Assembly: GCA_964501785.1 (NCBI GenBank)
Contig: CAZCUD010000003.1
Span: forward strand, 186,001-250,000
Reading direction: 5' to 3'
From: DATBSK01 sp964501785
GTDB lineage: Bacteria > Actinomycetota > Acidimicrobiia > IMCC26256 > PALSA-555
DNA: 64,000 bases
Position 1 is the first letter of the stretch; every line of letters begins with the position of its first letter. The position numbers and the translations under genes were made by a program. Positions 26,854 to 35,510 of this stretch are shown here, piece by piece. Below the pieces are notes generated by a model that worked only from the letters and a program-made list of their open reading frames with translations, was not told where the DNA came from and ran no database searches.

Positions 26854-28335
26854 ATGGGCAAGCGGGTGGCGAGCCGGTGGCTCGCCGGGATGATCGTCGC
26901 GGCGCTTGCGGTCCTGGCGCCGATGGCAGGGGTTGCGCTCGCGGGTGAGGCCGGCGGGTCTGGTGGAGAGGTCGTCGCCACGCTGACGATCGATTCGCCG
27001 GGCGTCTCGGTGAAGAAGGCCGACGCCCAGCAGTTCAAGCCGGCCAAGGACGGCCAGAAGCTCAAGCAGGGCGACACGGTCAAGACCGACGCCACCGGCA
27101 AGGCCGAGATCGACTACAGCGCCGACGCCTACACGCGCCTCGACGTCAACACCACGTTCACGATCGCCAAGCTCACCGAAGAAGAGGGTGAGCGTCAGAT
27201 CGAGGGCTCCCTCGAAGAGGGCCGCACCTGGAACCGCACCGCGGCCGTCACCGAGAGCGGCTCGTTCGAGCAGAGCGGTGGCGGCGCGACCGCGGCCGTG
27301 ACCGGCACCGCCTTCCCGGTCGACTGCACGATCGCCGCACCCGACTGCCTCTTCACCGGCGTCGAGGGCACGTTCATCCTCAAGGGCAACGGCGAGGACC
27401 GCACCGTCACCCCGTTCCAGCAGTGCGGATCGACCGACGGCGACCTCTGTGACGAGGTGCGCACGCTCACCGCCGACGAGATGGCCGCGATCCTCTGGAT
27501 CCAGGAGAACCTGCTCGAGGACCTGATCGAGCGCGGTCTCGGCACCGGGCCGATCATCCCCAACTTCACCGTCGTGGTCGAAGACGGGGTCGTGGTGGAT
27601 GTGATCCAGGAAGCACCTCCGGCGACCGAGGAGACGACCACCACGACGAAGGCGACGACGACGAGCACGACCACGACGACGGCGGTTCCGCCGGCCTTCG
27701 GCGACGACCCAGTCACGATCATTGGCGGCGGCAACACCGACAATCCCGGTCACTACGACATTCCGACCGGTGCACAGTCCGGGGTCACGACCGAGGACGA
27801 AACGACGTTTGCTGCCGACAACGCCGTGCAGTTCACGATCAACGTTGTCGGAGAGTCCGGCCACGTGCTCAAGATCAAGTTCACGGCGATTCCTGGAACT
27901 GAGTACGGCCGGATCTACTGGAGTCCTGACGGCGGCACCAGCTGGAATCCAACGGAGATACTCCCGAGCGATGTCGTCAACGAAACGCTCTTCGACAGCT
28001 CGACCGTCTTCCAGTTCGTGCCGGTGCAGTACGAGCCCCCTGACTGCCAGACCCTGACGACGGCACCACCGTCGTTCGACGACTGCTTCGTCACGCCGAC
28101 GTCCAATTACCCCCAGCCGGTCACTCCTGGCACGACGGTTGCGAGCCTCCCGGACGGGACCGTCCAGTGGACGACGCACTTTGAGGTCGTAGCGGTCGAC
28201 GTGACCGCAGGCGGCGTCGAGAGCACGCCGACGTCGATCCCCATCACCATCGTCGATGACATCTGTGGTGAGAACCCCAACCGTGACGCCTGTGTCGTTG
28301 CGACGTCGACGACGACCACGACACTGATCGCCTGA
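26854..28335 (+). CDS. Secreted FecR-domain protein, paralogue 2 of 3
   Basis: 493 residues from ATG 26854 ('MGKRVASRWLAGMIVAALAVL'); a start at 26818 would put a charged extension before the signal peptide. The FecR module matches paralogue 1, and 69 bases (27247-27315) are identical to 25758-25826. There is a conserved helix 'WIQENLLEDLIERG' and an Ala/Thr-rich linker. A different C-terminal beta-rich domain (about 305-480) has 'YWSPDGGTSWNP', resembling ligand-binding or BNR-like turns. It ends in a short Thr run with no anchor signal. Third-position GC seems lower in the last 600 bases than in the FecR part, suggesting the C-terminal domain has a separate origin. Confidence 0.85.
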   Translation: MGKRVASRWLAGMIVAALAVLAPMAGVALAGEAGGSGGEVVATLTIDSPGVSVKKADAQQFKPAKDGQKLKQGDTVKTDATGKAEIDYSADAYTRLDVNTTFTIAKLTEEEGERQIEGSLEEGRTWNRTAAVTESGSFEQSGGGATAAVTGTAFPVDCTIAAPDCLFTGVEGTFILKGNGEDRTVTPFQQCGSTDGDLCDEVRTLTADEMAAILWIQENLLEDLIERGLGTGPIIPNFTVVVEDGVVVDVIQEAPPATEETTTTTKATTTSTTTTTAVPPAFGDDPVTIIGGGNTDNPGHYDIPTGAQSGVTTEDETTFAADNAVQFTINVVGESGHVLKIKFTAIPGTEYGRIYWSPDGGTSWNPTEILPSDVVNETLFDSSTVFQFVPVQYEPPDCQTLTTAPPSFDDCFVTPTSNYPQPVTPGTTVASLPDGTVQWTTHFEVVAVDVTAGGVESTPTSIPITIVDDICGENPNRDACVVATSTTTTTLIA

Positions 28336-28462
28336 CCCACACCTGACGCGACCGCGCCAGCGCTCGTCGGAACCGCAGCGCCAGCGGCTACGTTGACGCT
28401 GCAACCGGACACGTCGGTACGGCGGTACGTGTCGGTGATCCGGGGCGAACGGGGAAGCTGGG

Positions 28463-28560
28463 ATGGGGTTCACTCGATCTGGTCGCGTCGCCGCGGCCGT
28501 GCTGCTCGGCGCCTGCTTGTCGATCGCGTCGTTGACCGGCGTCGCCTCGGCGCTGTGGGG
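28463..28560 (+). CDS. Secreted FecR-domain protein, paralogue 3, 5' fragment (signal peptide)
   Basis: ATG 28463 opens a frame that runs into the N gap: basic 'MGFTRSGRVAA', then the hydrophobic core 'AVLLGACLSIASLTGVASA', then 'LWG' at the gap edge. It is a clear signal peptide preceded by GGGGAAGC. Its position just before the FecR module that resumes at 28680 makes it the likely N terminus of that gene. The two pieces are in different frames here, which says nothing because the gap length is a placeholder. Confidence 0.7.
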
Positions 28561-28679
28561 NNNNNNNNNNGGCCATAGGGCCGAAGCGACACCGTAGCCT
28601 CGGTCCCGTTGCTGACCTCGTCGAGGACAGTGAACATGTAGTCTTCGTCGACCGAGATGGTCCGGGTGACGACGAGCCC
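28561..28679. other. Assembly gap (10 N) plus probable chimeric YidC fragment
   Basis: Bases 28561-28570 are N. The next roughly 105 bases, read on the minus strand, encode 'TRTISVDEDYMFTVLDEV' and shortly after 'VSLRPYG'. That matches the periplasmic domain of alphaproteobacterial YidC as I know the family ('RTIsvDdnYMFtVtd...PYG'). It has no counterpart in the two FecR paralogues at this position. The best explanation is a scaffolding join to foreign or contaminant sequence, with the break near 28675-28685. Confidence 0.6.
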
Positions 28680-30296
28680 GTCGCGACCCTGAAGGTCGAG
28701 TCGCCCACCGTCGAGGTCAAGAAGGCCGGCGCCGACACGTTCAAGAAGGCCAAGGACGGCCAGAAGCTCCGCGAGGGCGACACCGTGCGCACCGACGCGA
28801 CCGGGCGCGCCGAAGTGGACTACGGCGGCGACGCGTACACCCGCCTCGACGTCGACACCACCTTCACCGTCGAGTCGCTGACCGACGACCAGGGCAACCG
28901 CCAGGTCGAGGGCACCGTCGAGACCGGCCGCACCTGGAACCGCACCGTCGCGCTCACCGAGAGCGAGTCGTTCGAGCAGTCGGGCGGCGGCGCCACCGCG
29001 GCCGTCACCGGCACCGCGTTCGCCGTCGACTGCGAGTCGACCGAGCACTGCGACTTCACCGCGATCGTCGACATCACCACGCTCACCGGCGCCGACGGCG
29101 TCGTGAAGCTGCTCCAGCCGCTCGACCAGTGCGACTCCACCAGCGGCGTGCTCTGCGGCGACATCACGCAGATCTCGCCCGAGGACCTGCCCGGGTGGAT
29201 CACCGAGAACCTGCTGCGCGACCTCGTCGAGCGTGGCCTCGACGACGGCGGCCTGCGCGGCACGCTCGTCATCGAGGACGACGGTTCGGTCACGTTCGTC
29301 CCCGAAGCGCCCCCCGAGGTCGGCGTCGGCGGCATCTCGGTCACCAACCCCGACAAGCCGAAGGACAACACGCCGCCGCCCGACACGTCGACGACGCCGA
29401 GCCCGCCCACCGGTGTCCACGCGGTCTCCGGCTGGGAGTCGGCAACCGTGTCCTGGACGCCGGGGAGCGACGGTGGGAGCCCGGTCACGAGCTACACGGC
29501 GACGGCGAGCGCGACGAGCTCGGTGATCGCAGCGACCACGAACGCATCGCAGGGCGGAACCTGCCAGGTCAGTCCGCCCGCGACGAGCTGCACCGTCGGC
29601 GGATTGACGAACGGGACCACATACACCTTCACCGTGACCGCGACCAACAAGAACGGCAGCAGCCCGACTTCGCCGACGTCGAACGCGGTGACACCGTCGG
29701 TCGTCGAGACGTCGGTCCTGTTCACGACCACCGACCCTGGTCCGAACTTCGCCGCCCCCGGGCTCAACACGGTTGGTTGGGAGCAGGACGGCGGGTTCCC
29801 CTTCGGGGACAACCCGAATGATCTCTGCGCCGAAGAGTTCGATCACCCCGCGGGTCCGTTCCCTCTCGACGGTGACGTGTGGGTCCGCATCGAGTTCGAG
29901 CTCGGCGAGGAGGGATCGATCAGGATCGAAGGCACGATCGACAACTACGCACAGTTCTTCCTCGATGGAGAGGTGCTCGGTGATCTCATCGAGGACGGCG
30001 GATGTGGTGAGGGAGCGATCAACATCCTCGTGGACGGCCTTGCTCCCGGTTGGCACGTGATCGCGGTGCACGCAGAGGACGACCCCGGTGTCGGGGACGC
30101 GTCGTACCTCGACGTGACGATCGAGCACGCTCCTCCGCCGGCGCCAGCGCAGAGTTCCGCGTCCACGCAGTCGAGCGGCTCGACGACGACGTCCACGTCG
30201 ACCACGAGCACCTCGACGACGTCCACGACCACCACCACGACCGCCCCGCCGGCCACAATCGAGGAGACCACTCCCACGAGCGCCCCCGCGGAGTAG
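28680..30296 (+). CDS. Secreted FecR-domain protein, paralogue 3, main part (5' end damaged)
   Basis: From 'VATLKVESPTVEVKKAG' (28680) the frame is open to the stop at 30294-30296. The FecR module is as in the paralogues ('REGDTVRTDATGRAEVDY', 'SFEQSGGGATAAVTGTAFAV', 'WITENLLRDLVERG'). A fibronectin type III domain follows ('PSPPTGVHAVSGWESATVSWTPGSDGG...NGTTYTFTVTATN'). Next is a lectin-like domain with 'IRIEGTIDNYAQFFLDGEVLG' and 'WHVIAVHAEDD' (PA14/galactose-binding style). A long Ser/Thr tail has no LPXTG. These modules suggest a surface or matrix binder. The true start is probably at 28463 beyond the assembly gap. Confidence 0.8.
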   Translation, partial: VATLKVESPTVEVKKAGADTFKKAKDGQKLREGDTVRTDATGRAEVDYGGDAYTRLDVDTTFTVESLTDDQGNRQVEGTVETGRTWNRTVALTESESFEQSGGGATAAVTGTAFAVDCESTEHCDFTAIVDITTLTGADGVVKLLQPLDQCDSTSGVLCGDITQISPEDLPGWITENLLRDLVERGLDDGGLRGTLVIEDDGSVTFVPEAPPEVGVGGISVTNPDKPKDNTPPPDTSTTPSPPTGVHAVSGWESATVSWTPGSDGGSPVTSYTATASATSSVIAATTNASQGGTCQVSPPATSCTVGGLTNGTTYTFTVTATNKNGSSPTSPTSNAVTPSVVETSVLFTTTDPGPNFAAPGLNTVGWEQDGGFPFGDNPNDLCAEEFDHPAGPFPLDGDVWVRIEFELGEEGSIRIEGTIDNYAQFFLDGEVLGDLIEDGGCGEGAINILVDGLAPGWHVIAVHAEDDPGVGDASYLDVTIEHAPPPAPAQSSASTQSSGSTTTSTSTTSTSTTSTTTTTTAPPATIEETTPTSAPAE

Positions 30297-30330
30297 GCCA
30301 GCGCCGCGCCTCCTTCCGTCTTCCATCCAG

Positions 30331-30446
30331 CCAGTGACGCTCGACTTGGACATGCGCCGACGAGCGTCACTTGGTGACAGGGCGGGGCGGCGCTCTCGCA
30401 GCAGGTGACGCTCGTCGTCGTCCTGCGACCAGGAGCGTCACCTGCT
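30331..30446 (+). terminator. Two hairpins sharing a GTGACGCTC core
   Basis: Hairpin 1 is CCAGTGACGCTCG (30331-30343) with CGAGCGTCACTTGG (30361-30374). Hairpin 2 is a perfect 14-bp stem, AGCAGGTGACGCTC (30400-30413) with GAGCGTCACCTGCT (30433-30446). They lie just after the third FecR gene, in a 260-base gene-free stretch before the sugar dehydrogenase. A third hairpin with the same core is at 55453-55497. Confidence 0.7.
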
Positions 30447-30556
30447 GGGTCGGGCCCGTCGGCCCCGACCAATCCGCGGGCGGCGTCAGGCCGTATCCTC
30501 TCCGTGACGATGCGACCACGTTCCGTGCTAGCACCGCAGCAGTCGGGGAGGACGCC

Positions 30557-31741
30557 GTGCGAGTGACCAGTCGACGAGCCGTCACCGTCGCCGCGGTCCT
30601 GGCCCTCGGGGCGATCGCCGCCGCGTGCGTCCCGGTCACGAGCCCACCGCCGACGACGCAGCCTCCCCCGGGGCCGCCCGTCCCGCCGCCGCTGGTGTCT
30701 CGGTCGACGATCGTGTCGGGGCTGAACAAGCCGTGGGACATCGCGTTCGTCCCCGGTGCGACCGGCATCGCCGGCTCGATGCTGTACACGGAGAACGACG
30801 CCGGCACGGTGAGCGTCTACCTGAACGCCACGCAGCCCCGGCGTGTCCTCGCCACGCTCCCGGGGATCGACATCAGCGGAGAGGGCGGCGCGATGGGTCT
30901 CGCGGTCGATCCCGAGTTCGCGACGAACCACTACGTGTACGTCTGTTACACGGCCGCGTCCGACAATCGGGTGTCGCGCTTCGTGGCGACGCTCGATGGT
31001 GCTGGTCGCCCGCTGTCTCTCGCGTTCGACGACGACATCATCACCGGCATGCTCAAGGCAAGTGTGCACAACGGCTGTCGCATCCGATTCCAGCCGAACA
31101 CAAGCCCGCCCGCGCTTTTCGTGACGATGGGCGACGCCGCGGTCGGCACCAGTCCGCAGGATCCGACCGGGCTCAACGGCAAGGTGCTGCGTGTCGACCG
31201 CGACGGCAACCCGTACGGCAATGCCTCCGGTCAGCACTGGTACACGCGTGGTCACCGGAACCCGCAGGGCATCGCCTTCAGGCCGGCCGACAACGTCCCC
31301 TACAGCGCTGAGCACGGTCCGAACGTCAACGACGAGATCAACCGCCTGTTCGACGGCGGCAATTCCGGGTGGAACCCTGTTCCGCTTCCTTATGACCAGA
31401 GCGTCCCGATGACCGACCCCGCGGTCGACCCTGGCAACGTCTTCGCGCCGGTGTGGGCATCCGGCGGGAGCACGATCGCCATCTCGGGGATCGAGTTCCT
31501 GAACGGTCCTGCATGGGGCAGCTGGCAGGGGAACATCGTCGGGGCGATGCTCAAGAACCACGAGCTGCGCATGTGGCGGATCGATCCGGCCACCGGAGGT
31601 TGGACCGGCAGCACCGTCGAGCTGTTCGACGACGGCGGCACGCGCCTGAGAGTCCCGGTCATCGGTCCCGACGGTGCGCTGTACGTGGCGACCGACGCTT
31701 CCAGCCCTGCCGGCGCGATCTGGCGGATCACCCGGAACTGA
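30557..31741 (+). CDS. PQQ-type sugar dehydrogenase lipoprotein (soluble-GDH/YliI family)
   Basis: 394 residues from GTG 30557, placed by GGGGAGGA at 30545-30552. GTG 30563 is an alternative, and the open frame further upstream is not protein-like. The signal peptide ends in a lipobox 'IAAAC', so it is a membrane-anchored lipoprotein outside the cell. A six-bladed propeller is marked by 'GLNKPWDIAFVP', 'GGAMGLAVDPEFATNHYVYVCYT', 'GHRNPQGIAFRP', 'EHGPNVNDEINRL' and 'VIGPDGALYVATD'. Relatives oxidise aldose sugars with PQQ and Ca2+. No PQQ biosynthesis genes are in the window, so cofactor supply is unknown. Confidence 0.88.
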   Translation: MRVTSRRAVTVAAVLALGAIAAACVPVTSPPPTTQPPPGPPVPPPLVSRSTIVSGLNKPWDIAFVPGATGIAGSMLYTENDAGTVSVYLNATQPRRVLATLPGIDISGEGGAMGLAVDPEFATNHYVYVCYTAASDNRVSRFVATLDGAGRPLSLAFDDDIITGMLKASVHNGCRIRFQPNTSPPALFVTMGDAAVGTSPQDPTGLNGKVLRVDRDGNPYGNASGQHWYTRGHRNPQGIAFRPADNVPYSAEHGPNVNDEINRLFDGGNSGWNPVPLPYDQSVPMTDPAVDPGNVFAPVWASGGSTIAISGIEFLNGPAWGSWQGNIVGAMLKNHELRMWRIDPATGGWTGSTVELFDDGGTRLRVPVIGPDGALYVATDASSPAGAIWRITRN

Positions 31742-31786
31742 ACGTCGAAGGCCTGAACGACCCACCTCGGGGGTACAGTCGGCTTC

Positions 31787-32368
31787 ATGGCCGATCAGGC
31801 GCAGTTCGCGGACCTCGCGATGCCCTACATGGACGCGCTCTACTCGGCCGCGCTGCGCATGACGCGCAACCCCTCCGACGCGGAAGACCTCGTGCAGGAG
31901 ACCTACCTGCGCGCGTACCGGGGCTTCGGCGGCTTCAAGGAGGGCACCAACCTCAAGGCGTGGCTCTACAAGATCCTCACCAACACGTTCATCAACACCT
32001 ACCGCGCGAAGAAGCGCCGCCCCGACGAGACCGAGCTCGACGACTCCGAGGAGTACGCGCTCTACCGCCGCATCGGGGGGCTGGAGGCTGCGGCCGCGCA
32101 GCGCACGCCCGAGGCCGAAGTGCTCGACGCGATGCCCGACGCGGCGGTGAAGGAGGCGCTCGAGGCGCTGCCCGAGCAGTTCAGAATCGCGGTGCTGCTC
32201 GCCGACGTCGAGGGGTTCTCCTACAAGGAGATCGCCGAGATCACCGACGTGCCGGTCGGCACGGTGATGAGCCGGTTGCACCGGGGAAGAAGAGCGCTCC
32301 AGAAGCGGTTGTTGGAGTACGCCACCGAGCGAGGGCTCGTCCCCGAGCCTGCCCAGGCCGCGAGCTGA
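31787..32368 (+). CDS. sigR: ECF sigma factor, SigR/SigH family
   Basis: 193 residues. Region 2 (about 12-80) has '[32 protein letters not shown]', and the classic actinobacterial block '[27 protein letters not shown]' follows. Region 4 (about 125-180) has '[44 protein letters not shown]'. In Streptomyces and Mycobacterium this factor drives the thiol-oxidative and heat stress response and is held by a redox-sensitive zinc anti-sigma factor, which is the next gene. TACAGT (31774-31779) seven bases before the ATG suggests a leaderless housekeeping promoter. I found no clear GGAAT-N18-GTT autoregulatory promoter. Confidence 0.93.
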   Translation: MADQAQFADLAMPYMDALYSAALRMTRNPSDAEDLVQETYLRAYRGFGGFKEGTNLKAWLYKILTNTFINTYRAKKRRPDETELDDSEEYALYRRIGGLEAAAAQRTPEAEVLDAMPDAAVKEALEALPEQFRIAVLLADVEGFSYKEIAEITDVPVGTVMSRLHRGRRALQKRLLEYATERGLVPEPAQAAS

Positions 32369-32394
32369 GAGACCGAGGGAGCAGACGCAGGGCC

Positions 32395-32652
32395 ATGGAC
32401 TGCGGCAAGGCGGATCGTCGCATGTACCGCTACCTCGACGGCGAGATCACGATCTGGCGTCGGTGGCGGATCACGCGGCACCTCGACCGGTGCCCCCCCT
32501 GCGCCAACGGCTACGACTTCGAGGTCGAGCTGCGCCAGGTCATCGCGTCGCGGTGTCGCGAAGAGGTCCCCGACGAGCTCAAGGCCCGCATCAAGGCTGC
32601 GCTCGACCGGGCGTGCGAGCACGAGGCGGCCGAACGGCGCGGCGTAGAGTGA
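32395..32652 (+). CDS. rsrA: Zinc-binding anti-sigma factor of the RsrA type
   Basis: 85 residues with the ZAS signature His29-x3-Cys33-x2-Cys36 ('RHLDRCPPC') and an additional N-terminal Cys3. It binds the sigma factor encoded just upstream; oxidation of the cysteine pair releases zinc and frees sigma (known for RsrA/RshA, inferred here). The start ATG lies 26 bases after the sigR stop. Its stop overlaps the next start (GTGA at 32649). Mycothiol is the usual thiol in this system in actinobacteria. Confidence 0.9.
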   Translation: MDCGKADRRMYRYLDGEITIWRRWRITRHLDRCPPCANGYDFEVELRQVIASRCREEVPDELKARIKAALDRACEHEAAERRGVE

Positions 32653-32807
32653 CCGCCGTGAAGGTCCTCGCCGACTCCCAGTACCAGTGGTTCTACTGGA
32701 TCGCGCCCATCCTCGTCCTGAGCTTCCTCGGGATCGTCGCGCTGCTCACGATGGGCTACGTGAAGAAGTACCTGTATCCGAAGTACCGGGGTAAGCGAGT
32801 CGAGTGA
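32649..32807 (+). CDS. Small single-pass membrane protein
   Basis: 52 residues from GTG 32649, which overlaps the rsrA stop; GTG 32658 gives 49. One helix, 'FYWIAPILVLSFLGIVALLTMGYVKKYLYPKY', is followed by a basic tail, so the C terminus is probably cytosolic. Its stop overlaps the next start by four bases. It is thus a translationally coupled link between the sigma/anti-sigma pair and the metalloprotease gene. I do not recognise a family. Confidence 0.65.
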   Translation: MTAVKVLADSQYQWFYWIAPILVLSFLGIVALLTMGYVKKYLYPKYRGKRVE

Positions 32808-33907
32808 CGGTCGCGGCGCCTGCCGTTGCGCCGCCCGCCGCGCCCGAGCCGGTCGACTGGGCGCTGGCGACCCGGGTCGCGCGGCGCGTCGCCGGCAACG
32901 ACACGCTGGGCGCTTCGTATCTCGCCGCGTCGCTGGTCGACGACTTCTCGATCGTCACCGCCGAGGCCGAGGTCCTCGTCGCCGAGCACACCGGGCTGCG
33001 CGCGCCGGGCTCCGCCCGGGCCGCGGTGCTCGATCGTCAGGCCTGGGTCGAGGCCAACGTGTCGTCGATGCGACGCCTCCTCGGGCCGCTCACCCACCGC
33101 ATCGGTGAGCGCATGGCGAAGAGCCCCTTCGCGCCGGTCGGACGCGCCGTGAGCGCGACCGAGCTGGGCCTGCTGCTCGGCTGGTTCTCCCAGCGCGTCC
33201 TCGGCCAGTACGACGTGCTGGTGCCCGACGACGACACGCTCGGACCCGACGGTGCGACCACCGATGGTGACGCGGTCTACTACGTCGGTGCCAACGTGCT
33301 GGCGCTCGAGAAGCGCTTCGCGTTCCGTCCGCGCGACTTCCGGCGCTGGATCGCCATCCACGAGGTGACGCACCGGGCCCAGTTCCTCGGCGTGCCCTGG
33401 ATGCACGACTACTTCCTCGGGCTGGTGCATCGCGTGCTGGGCAGCGTCGACGCCGACCCGCGCAAGATCGTCGGCGCGCTCGTTCGTGCCGCCGACGAGC
33501 TGCGACGGGGCCGCAACCCGCTCGACGAGGGCGGGATCGTGGCGCTGCTCGCCACGCCCGAGCACCGCGACGCGCTCGGGCGGGTGCAGGCGCTGATGTC
33601 GGTGCTCGAGGGTCACGGCAACCGGGTGATGAACGAGCTCGGGCGCGTCCACGTCGACGGCCAGGAGCGGATGGCCCGGGTGCTGCACGCCCGGCGGCGC
33701 AGCCAGGGCATCGGCGGGATCGTGTCCAAGCTGCTCGGCATCGACTCGAAGATGCGCCAGTACGAGGTGGGGGAGTCCTTCGTCGCCGCGGTCGAGCGCG
33801 AGGCCGGACCCCGCGGCCTCGACCCCGCGTGGCGGGCACCCGAGCTGCTGCCCACGCTCGACGAGCTCGAGTCGCCGACGCGCTGGCTCGAGCGCGTCGG
33901 TGCTTGA
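32804..33907 (+). CDS. Zinc-dependent metalloprotease-like protein (DUF2342, F420-associated)
   Basis: 367 residues. A zincin motif His186-Glu-Val-Thr-His190 lies in 'IAIHEVTHRAQF'. The flanking 'VYYVGANVLALEKRF' and 'LNxxG...MARVLHARR' regions match the actinobacterial family often labelled coenzyme-F420-biosynthesis-associated or zinc-dependent metalloprotease. The Pro/Ala-rich first 15 residues are probably disordered. There is no signal peptide, so it is likely cytosolic. In actinobacteria this gene typically stands right before tilS, as here. Its substrate is unknown. The start GTG overlaps the small membrane protein gene. Confidence 0.88.
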   Translation: MTVAAPAVAPPAAPEPVDWALATRVARRVAGNDTLGASYLAASLVDDFSIVTAEAEVLVAEHTGLRAPGSARAAVLDRQAWVEANVSSMRRLLGPLTHRIGERMAKSPFAPVGRAVSATELGLLLGWFSQRVLGQYDVLVPDDDTLGPDGATTDGDAVYYVGANVLALEKRFAFRPRDFRRWIAIHEVTHRAQFLGVPWMHDYFLGLVHRVLGSVDADPRKIVGALVRAADELRRGRNPLDEGGIVALLATPEHRDALGRVQALMSVLEGHGNRVMNELGRVHVDGQERMARVLHARRRSQGIGGIVSKLLGIDSKMRQYEVGESFVAAVEREAGPRGLDPAWRAPELLPTLDELESPTRWLERVGA

Positions 33908-33973
33908 TCCGCGGCACCGACCGGTGCGCGCGGGCCGGTCGGCGTCGAGCCCCGGCCACGTGAGCGCCCCGAG

Positions 33974-34939
33974 ATGACCCTGCGGGTCGACGCGCTGGAG
34001 GCGGTGCGCGACCGCGTCGTCGGTCTCGACCGGCTCGTCGCGGCCGGCGCCCCGGTGGTCGTCGGCTGCTCGGGAGGCGCCGACTCGCTGACGCTCCTCG
34101 CGGTCGCAGTCGATCACGGCCTCGACGCCGTCGCCGTCCACGTCGACCACGGGCTGCGCGAGGGCAGCGCGCGCGAGGCCGAAGCCGTCGACGAGGCCGC
34201 TCGCCGACTGGGTGCGACCGCCGAGGCCGTGCGCGTCGACGTCGGTCTCGGGCCCAACCTCGAAGCCCGTGCCCGCGCGGCGCGCTACGCGGCGCTCGAC
34301 GCCGCCGCCGCGCGCCATGGCGCGGCGGCGATCCTCGTCGGGCACACCGCCGACGACCAGGCCGAGACCGTGCTCCTGGCGGTGCTGCGCGGCAGCGCGG
34401 GGCCGGGGCTGGCGGGCATGCCGGTCCGGCGCGATCGCGCCGGCGCCGCGCTCGTCCGGCCGCTGCTGCGGATCCGCCGCGCCGAGACCGAGGCGTGCGC
34501 GGCCGCGCTGGGCCTCGAGCCGGTGCGCGACCCGTCCAACGACGACCGCTCCTTCCGGCGGGCCTGGGTCCGCCACGACGTGCTGCCGCTGCTCGCGGCG
34601 GGCGCGGGACGGGACCTCGTGCCCCTGCTCGTGCGCCAGGCCGAGGTGCTGCGTGAGGAGTCGGAGTACCTCGACTCGCTTGCCCGCGCGGCGTGGCCGC
34701 CCTCGCCTGCCGAGACGTCCGCTGCCGTGCTGGCCCGGCTGCCACGCGCGCTCGCCCGGCGCGCGGTGCGCTGCTGGCTGGGAGGTCCGCCGCCGTCGTT
34801 CGACGAGGTCGAGCGAGTGCTGGCCGTCGCCGACGGCTCGGCCCGTGCGACCGAGCTCGCCGGTGGTCGGCGCGTCGCCCGCACCGGCGGTCGGCTCGTC
34901 GTGACCCCGACCGGCCAGCCCGCCGACCCGCCCCGCTAG
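33974..34939 (+). CDS. tilS: tRNA(Ile)-lysidine synthetase
   Basis: 321 residues. It modifies cytidine-34 of the tRNA-Ile CAU anticodon to lysidine with ATP and lysine. The PP-loop 'SGGADS' is at 33-38, followed by 'HVDHGLREGS', 'NLEARARAARYAAL', 'VGHTADDQAETVLLAVLRGSAGPGLAGM', and 'RPLLRIRR'; the family's 'DPSNDDRSFRRAWVRHDVLP' block is present. Shorter than E. coli TilS and typical for actinobacteria. ATG start, 66 bases after the metalloprotease. Confidence 0.95.
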   Translation: MTLRVDALEAVRDRVVGLDRLVAAGAPVVVGCSGGADSLTLLAVAVDHGLDAVAVHVDHGLREGSAREAEAVDEAARRLGATAEAVRVDVGLGPNLEARARAARYAALDAAAARHGAAAILVGHTADDQAETVLLAVLRGSAGPGLAGMPVRRDRAGAALVRPLLRIRRAETEACAAALGLEPVRDPSNDDRSFRRAWVRHDVLPLLAAGAGRDLVPLLVRQAEVLREESEYLDSLARAAWPPSPAETSAAVLARLPRALARRAVRCWLGGPPPSFDEVERVLAVADGSARATELAGGRRVARTGGRLVVTPTGQPADPPR

Positions 34940-34949
34940 GTTGCCCACC

Positions 34950-35510
34950 GTGACCGAGGTGCACGACGTCGCTGACGACCCGATGCTGGGGCCGGTCGTC
35001 GTGTCCTCCGACGACCTGGCGCGACGGGTGGGCGAGCTGGGCGCGGAGATCAGCGCCGACTACTCGGGCCGGCCGCCGCTGCTCGTGGGCGTGCTCAAGG
35101 GTGCCGCGATGTTCATGAGCGACCTCTCACGAGCGATCACCCTGCCCGTCGAGTTCGACTTCATGGCCGTCTCGTCGTACGGCTCCGCGACCCGCACGAG
35201 TGGCGTCGTCCGGATCCTCAAGGACCTCGATCTCGACCTGTCCGACCGTGACGTGATCGTGGTCGAGGACATCGTCGACTCCGGCCTGACGCTCCAGTAC
35301 CTGCGGAAGAACCTGGCCGCGCGCGGTCCGCGCTCGCTCGAGGTGTGCGCGCTGCTCCTCAAGGAGGGGCTCCAGAAGGGCGACCTCGACCTTCGCTACG
35401 TCGGCTTCCGCATCCCACCCGCGTTCGTCGTCGGCTACGGCCTCGACGTCGCCGAGCGGTTCCGCAACCTGTCGGCGATCCACGAGTACCTCGGCGGTGA
35501 GCCCGCATGA
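34950..35510 (+). CDS. hpt: Hypoxanthine phosphoribosyltransferase
   Basis: 186 residues. Converts hypoxanthine or guanine with PRPP to IMP or GMP. The PRPP motif is '[14 protein letters not shown]' and the purine-side motif is '[16 protein letters not shown]'. Start GTG 34950 is chosen because TAGGTT (34937-34942) seven bases ahead looks like a leaderless -10; TTG 34941 in frame would lengthen it by three residues and overlap that box. The tilS stop lies just upstream. Its stop overlaps the folE start by four bases, and the ftsH gene that usually follows hpt in actinobacteria is absent. Confidence 0.94.
   Translation: MTEVHDVADDPMLGPVVVSSDDLARRVGELGAEISADYSGRPPLLVGVLKGAAMFMSDLSRAITLPVEFDFMAVSSYGSATRTSGVVRILKDLDLDLSDRDVIVVEDIVDSGLTLQYLRKNLAARGPRSLEVCALLLKEGLQKGDLDLRYVGFRIPPAFVVGYGLDVAERFRNLSAIHEYLGGEPA

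Noticed and set aside
26640..30296. Sortase anchoring of the FecR proteins via the Thr-rich tails
   Set aside because: No LPXTG-like motif, hydrophobic segment or basic end follows the tails.
28785..30296. Third FecR gene starting at GTG 28785
   Set aside because: This would begin in the middle of the FecR domain and lack a signal peptide. The paralogues and the signal peptide at 28463 show that the true start is beyond the gap.
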